28,004 nt of DNA, from NCBI GenBank assembly GCA_028686135.1, contig JAQUCP010000026.1:1-28004 (forward strand), written 5' to 3'. Made by a program: the position numbers and the translations under genes. The notes beneath the pieces were generated by a model. It made no database searches. It had not been told where the DNA came from and worked only from the letters and a program-made list of their open reading frames with translations. Below are positions 26,530-28,004 of this stretch, one piece after another; position 1 is the first letter of the stretch; each line of letters starts with the position of its first letter. Source of the DNA: UBA12481 sp012523435 (GTDB lineage Bacteria; Bacteroidota; Bacteroidia; Bacteroidales; UBA12481).

Positions 26530-26549
26530 CGTAGTAAGGAGTATTCATT

Positions 26550-27170
26550 TCAACTGTTTATAAATAGAAAATAGGGGTCTCTTAGCTGATATTCTTGAAT
26601 ACCCTCCAAGGTGGTATTCTTTTTAAACGATTCTATGAAGATTTGTTTGCTTACAGCGGATGAAATGTGAAAATCCGGGTTACGTTGATAAACGCCTTTT
26701 GTTGGCCTTTTTATCAAGCCGGCTTCAATAAACATTGGGATTACACTGTCGATGGCATTTTCAGTAGCTCTATTTCCTCCATAAACACTCGCCAGGGATT
26801 TTTTAATGGTTTCTCTATTTACTATTTCCTGAACGGTAAGATATTTGCCCAGAAACTGAAGGGTGTCGAATGAAAAAGTAAACGAGCTATTAAGAAGGGC
26901 AATTAAGATGATACTTCTGTCGTGTTTCTTTTTAATGGCCTGTCTTATTCTGTCCTTATTTTCTTCAAGGAATGCCCTAAGTGGGTTCCGTAAAATAACT
27001 TTGTTTACAATGCGCAGTGATTTTTTCAATCTGTTCTCGCCTTTAAATTCAAGCCTTAATTGCTCCATAATATAAGCATCACTGTACGTTCCGTTTAAAA
27101 AACTCTCCAGGGCTGCATATAATGTATCCAACGGGATACGCTGATTTATGTCGATGGGTTTATGATTCAT
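26550..27170 (-). CDS. brxA: BrxA-like (DUF1819-like) BREX accessory protein
   Basis: This is a 206-residue cytoplasmic protein without signal peptide or membrane helix. The first about 110 residues look all-helical and charged (LRLEFKGENRLKKSLRIVNKVI, then ENKDRIRQAIKKKHDR). The middle holds IALLNSSFTFSFDTLQFLGKYL. The C-terminal part (ATENAIDSVIPMFIEAGLIKRPTKGVYQ) reads like a winged helix with a basic wing. Length and layout match BrxA proteins of BREX systems (about 200 residues, helical plus winged helix, DNA-associated). Sequence recognition alone is weak. The stronger argument is context: its ATG overlaps the stop of a PglZ gene by 11 bases. BrxA following PglZ is the order I know for type 3 BREX. 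The gene is AT-rich compared with the carB side. Confidence 0.55.
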   Translation of the reverse strand: MNHKPIDINQRIPLDTLYAALESFLNGTYSDAYIMEQLRLEFKGENRLKKSLRIVNKVILRNPLRAFLEENKDRIRQAIKKKHDRSIILIALLNSSFTFSFDTLQFLGKYLTVQEIVNRETIKKSLASVYGGNRATENAIDSVIPMFIEAGLIKRPTKGVYQRNPDFHISSAVSKQIFIESFKKNTTLEGIQEYQLRDPYFLFINS

Positions 27171-28004
27171 TCTTTATTTCTACAAATGGGATTAAGACTT
27201 CGAGCAGATGTGCTCCTCCATGCGTCACAAGCGTTTCCTCGTTTGAAAAGCTCAGGTCGTTTTTAAAAAAGAGGGCTTGTGCTTCCTTGACAACAGAATC
27301 TTCCATTTCTGGATTATTCGCCATGAATTCATCAGACAACCATTGTTCAGAATACTCGATATGTCTCTGGCTTCTGCTCCCTGATTTATTGGTTCCTAAT
27401 TTTTCGCGGCCTTGCAGACCTCTCCAGCCTTTTGCCTGAATGTTGCCGTGATCTGTCGTTAAAAAAACTGTAAACCCTTTTGATAGCAAATCCGAAACGA
27501 TCTGTGTTATTCTACTTCGTTCAATCCAGTTTCTCGTAAGCATTAGCAAATCGGCATAGTCTGTGGAGCTATGCATTTTATCATCCAGGTCTTTGAAGAC
27601 AATGGCTAATTTTGTTACTGAATCAATGTTAGAGAAATCAATTTTTTCGTGTTGATAGACCACTTCAAATGCATGACATCCTTTCTCTGTCCAATACATT
27701 TTCCAGAGCCTTTCTTCACTCGCAGGACCTTGCCTGTAATCAGTTAGCGGGATATCACCACGAAAGATGGCTTGGCGTGATAACTGCGTTATGGAAGGCA
27801 ACCAAGAATATATTACCTCTTCATGTTTGGTCCCTGGTAAGCGGGTTTTTAATAACTCATATTGCCATAAAGCCATACCGTCAACCACGATAAGAGCAAT
27901 TTTCTTTTCTCGATAGTTAAAGTTGATATAATCCAGAATTTTAGAAACAATTCGGGGCTTTTTTACAGCGCTTGAGTTTTTGGTTTGAGGATAACTCGTT
28001 TGCA
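27160..28004 (-). CDS. pglZ: PglZ-type alkaline-phosphatase-superfamily protein (BREX phosphatase), C-terminal part
   Basis: The frame stays open to the window edge, so 280 residues are visible and the N-terminus lies beyond 28004; GTG at 27888 is internal, not the start. IALIVVDGMALWQ gives the first metal-binding Asp of the alkaline phosphatase fold, LPSITQLSRQAIFRGDIP is the next conserved block, VFLTTDHGN gives Asp and His ligands, and THGGAHLLEVLIPFVEI is the characteristic C-terminal block of PglZ domains. PglZ is a core component of BREX phage-exclusion systems. PglZ domains also occur in PorX response regulators, but the order here with brxA and the lack of a receiver domain in the visible part point to BREX. 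The stop overlaps brxA (ATGAATCATAA). GC is low compared with the rest of the window, suggesting transfer. Confidence 0.88.
   Translation of the reverse strand, partial: QTSYPQTKNSSAVKKPRIVSKILDYINFNYREKKIALIVVDGMALWQYELLKTRLPGTKHEEVIYSWLPSITQLSRQAIFRGDIPLTDYRQGPASEERLWKMYWTEKGCHAFEVVYQHEKIDFSNIDSVTKLAIVFKDLDDKMHSSTDYADLLMLTRNWIERSRITQIVSDLLSKGFTVFLTTDHGNIQAKGWRGLQGREKLGTNKSGSRSQRHIEYSEQWLSDEFMANNPEMEDSVVKEAQALFFKNDLSFSNEETLVTHGGAHLLEVLIPFVEIKNES

Noticed and set aside
26231..26574. Open frames on both strands around the tRNA
   Set aside because: They run through the tRNA-Arg cloverleaf and its terminator, so they are not credible genes.
27160..28004. PorX-type response regulator instead of BREX PglZ
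   Set aside because: Not fully excluded because the N-terminus is missing, but the overlap with a BrxA-like gene, the tRNA location and low GC favour BREX.
1..28004. CRISPR arrays, insertion sequences, rRNA genes
   Set aside because: No evenly spaced direct repeats, transposase-like proteins or rRNA-like stretches were seen on reading both strands.

Overview
The window looks like a draft or metagenome-derived chromosome segment from a Bacteroidota member. Four things support this. The first protein ends in a type IX secretion (T9SS) sorting domain. There are several lipoproteins of Bacteroidota style. CarB has the GSGALKIGEAGEFDYSGSQ N-terminus that I associate with Bacteroidota and eukaryotes. 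Elements matching the Bacteroidota promoter motif TAnnTTTG sit in front of several transcription units. A 100-N run at 15727-15826 marks a scaffold gap. No genus can be named from the sequence.

Layout. (1) 1-2166 holds the C-terminal part of a secreted C10 (streptopain-like) protease with Ig-like, LamG and T9SS domains. (2) 2272-4914 is clpB followed by a clean intrinsic terminator. (3) 5001-9441 is an acyl-CoA synthetase in an apparent operon with a ZnuABC-type metal importer. (4) 9649-12894 is a run of three lipoprotein genes. The last carries four PKD domains spaced exactly 95 residues apart, then a Fibrobacter-major-paralog (FISUMP) domain. It meets the next operon tail-to-tail with a 4-bp overlap. 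(5) 19292 down to 12891, on the minus strand, is a five-gene operon: a large DUF3352-like lipoprotein, a 66-residue membrane protein, a metal-efflux permease with an HMA domain, a DUF2461 protein broken by the assembly gap, and a fused ResB-CcsA cytochrome c assembly protein. (6) 19434-26234 is a compact biosynthetic operon, lysC-lysA-carA-carB, read divergently from operon 5. It covers entry into the aspartate pathway, lysine formation, and carbamoyl phosphate for arginine and pyrimidines. (7) 26329-26402 is tRNA-Arg(ACG) with its own promoter-like element and terminator.

The most interesting region is the right edge. Just past the tRNA the base composition becomes AT-rich (33-42% GC in hand-counted rows, against 47-63% in sampled rows elsewhere). 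Two overlapping minus-strand genes encode a PglZ-type phosphatase (cut by the window edge) and a small BrxA-like protein. The order pglZ-brxA at an operon's 3' end fits a BREX phage-defence locus, most likely type 3, sitting at a tRNA gene. The rest of the locus would lie beyond 28004. No CRISPR array, transposase, integrase or rRNA gene was seen.
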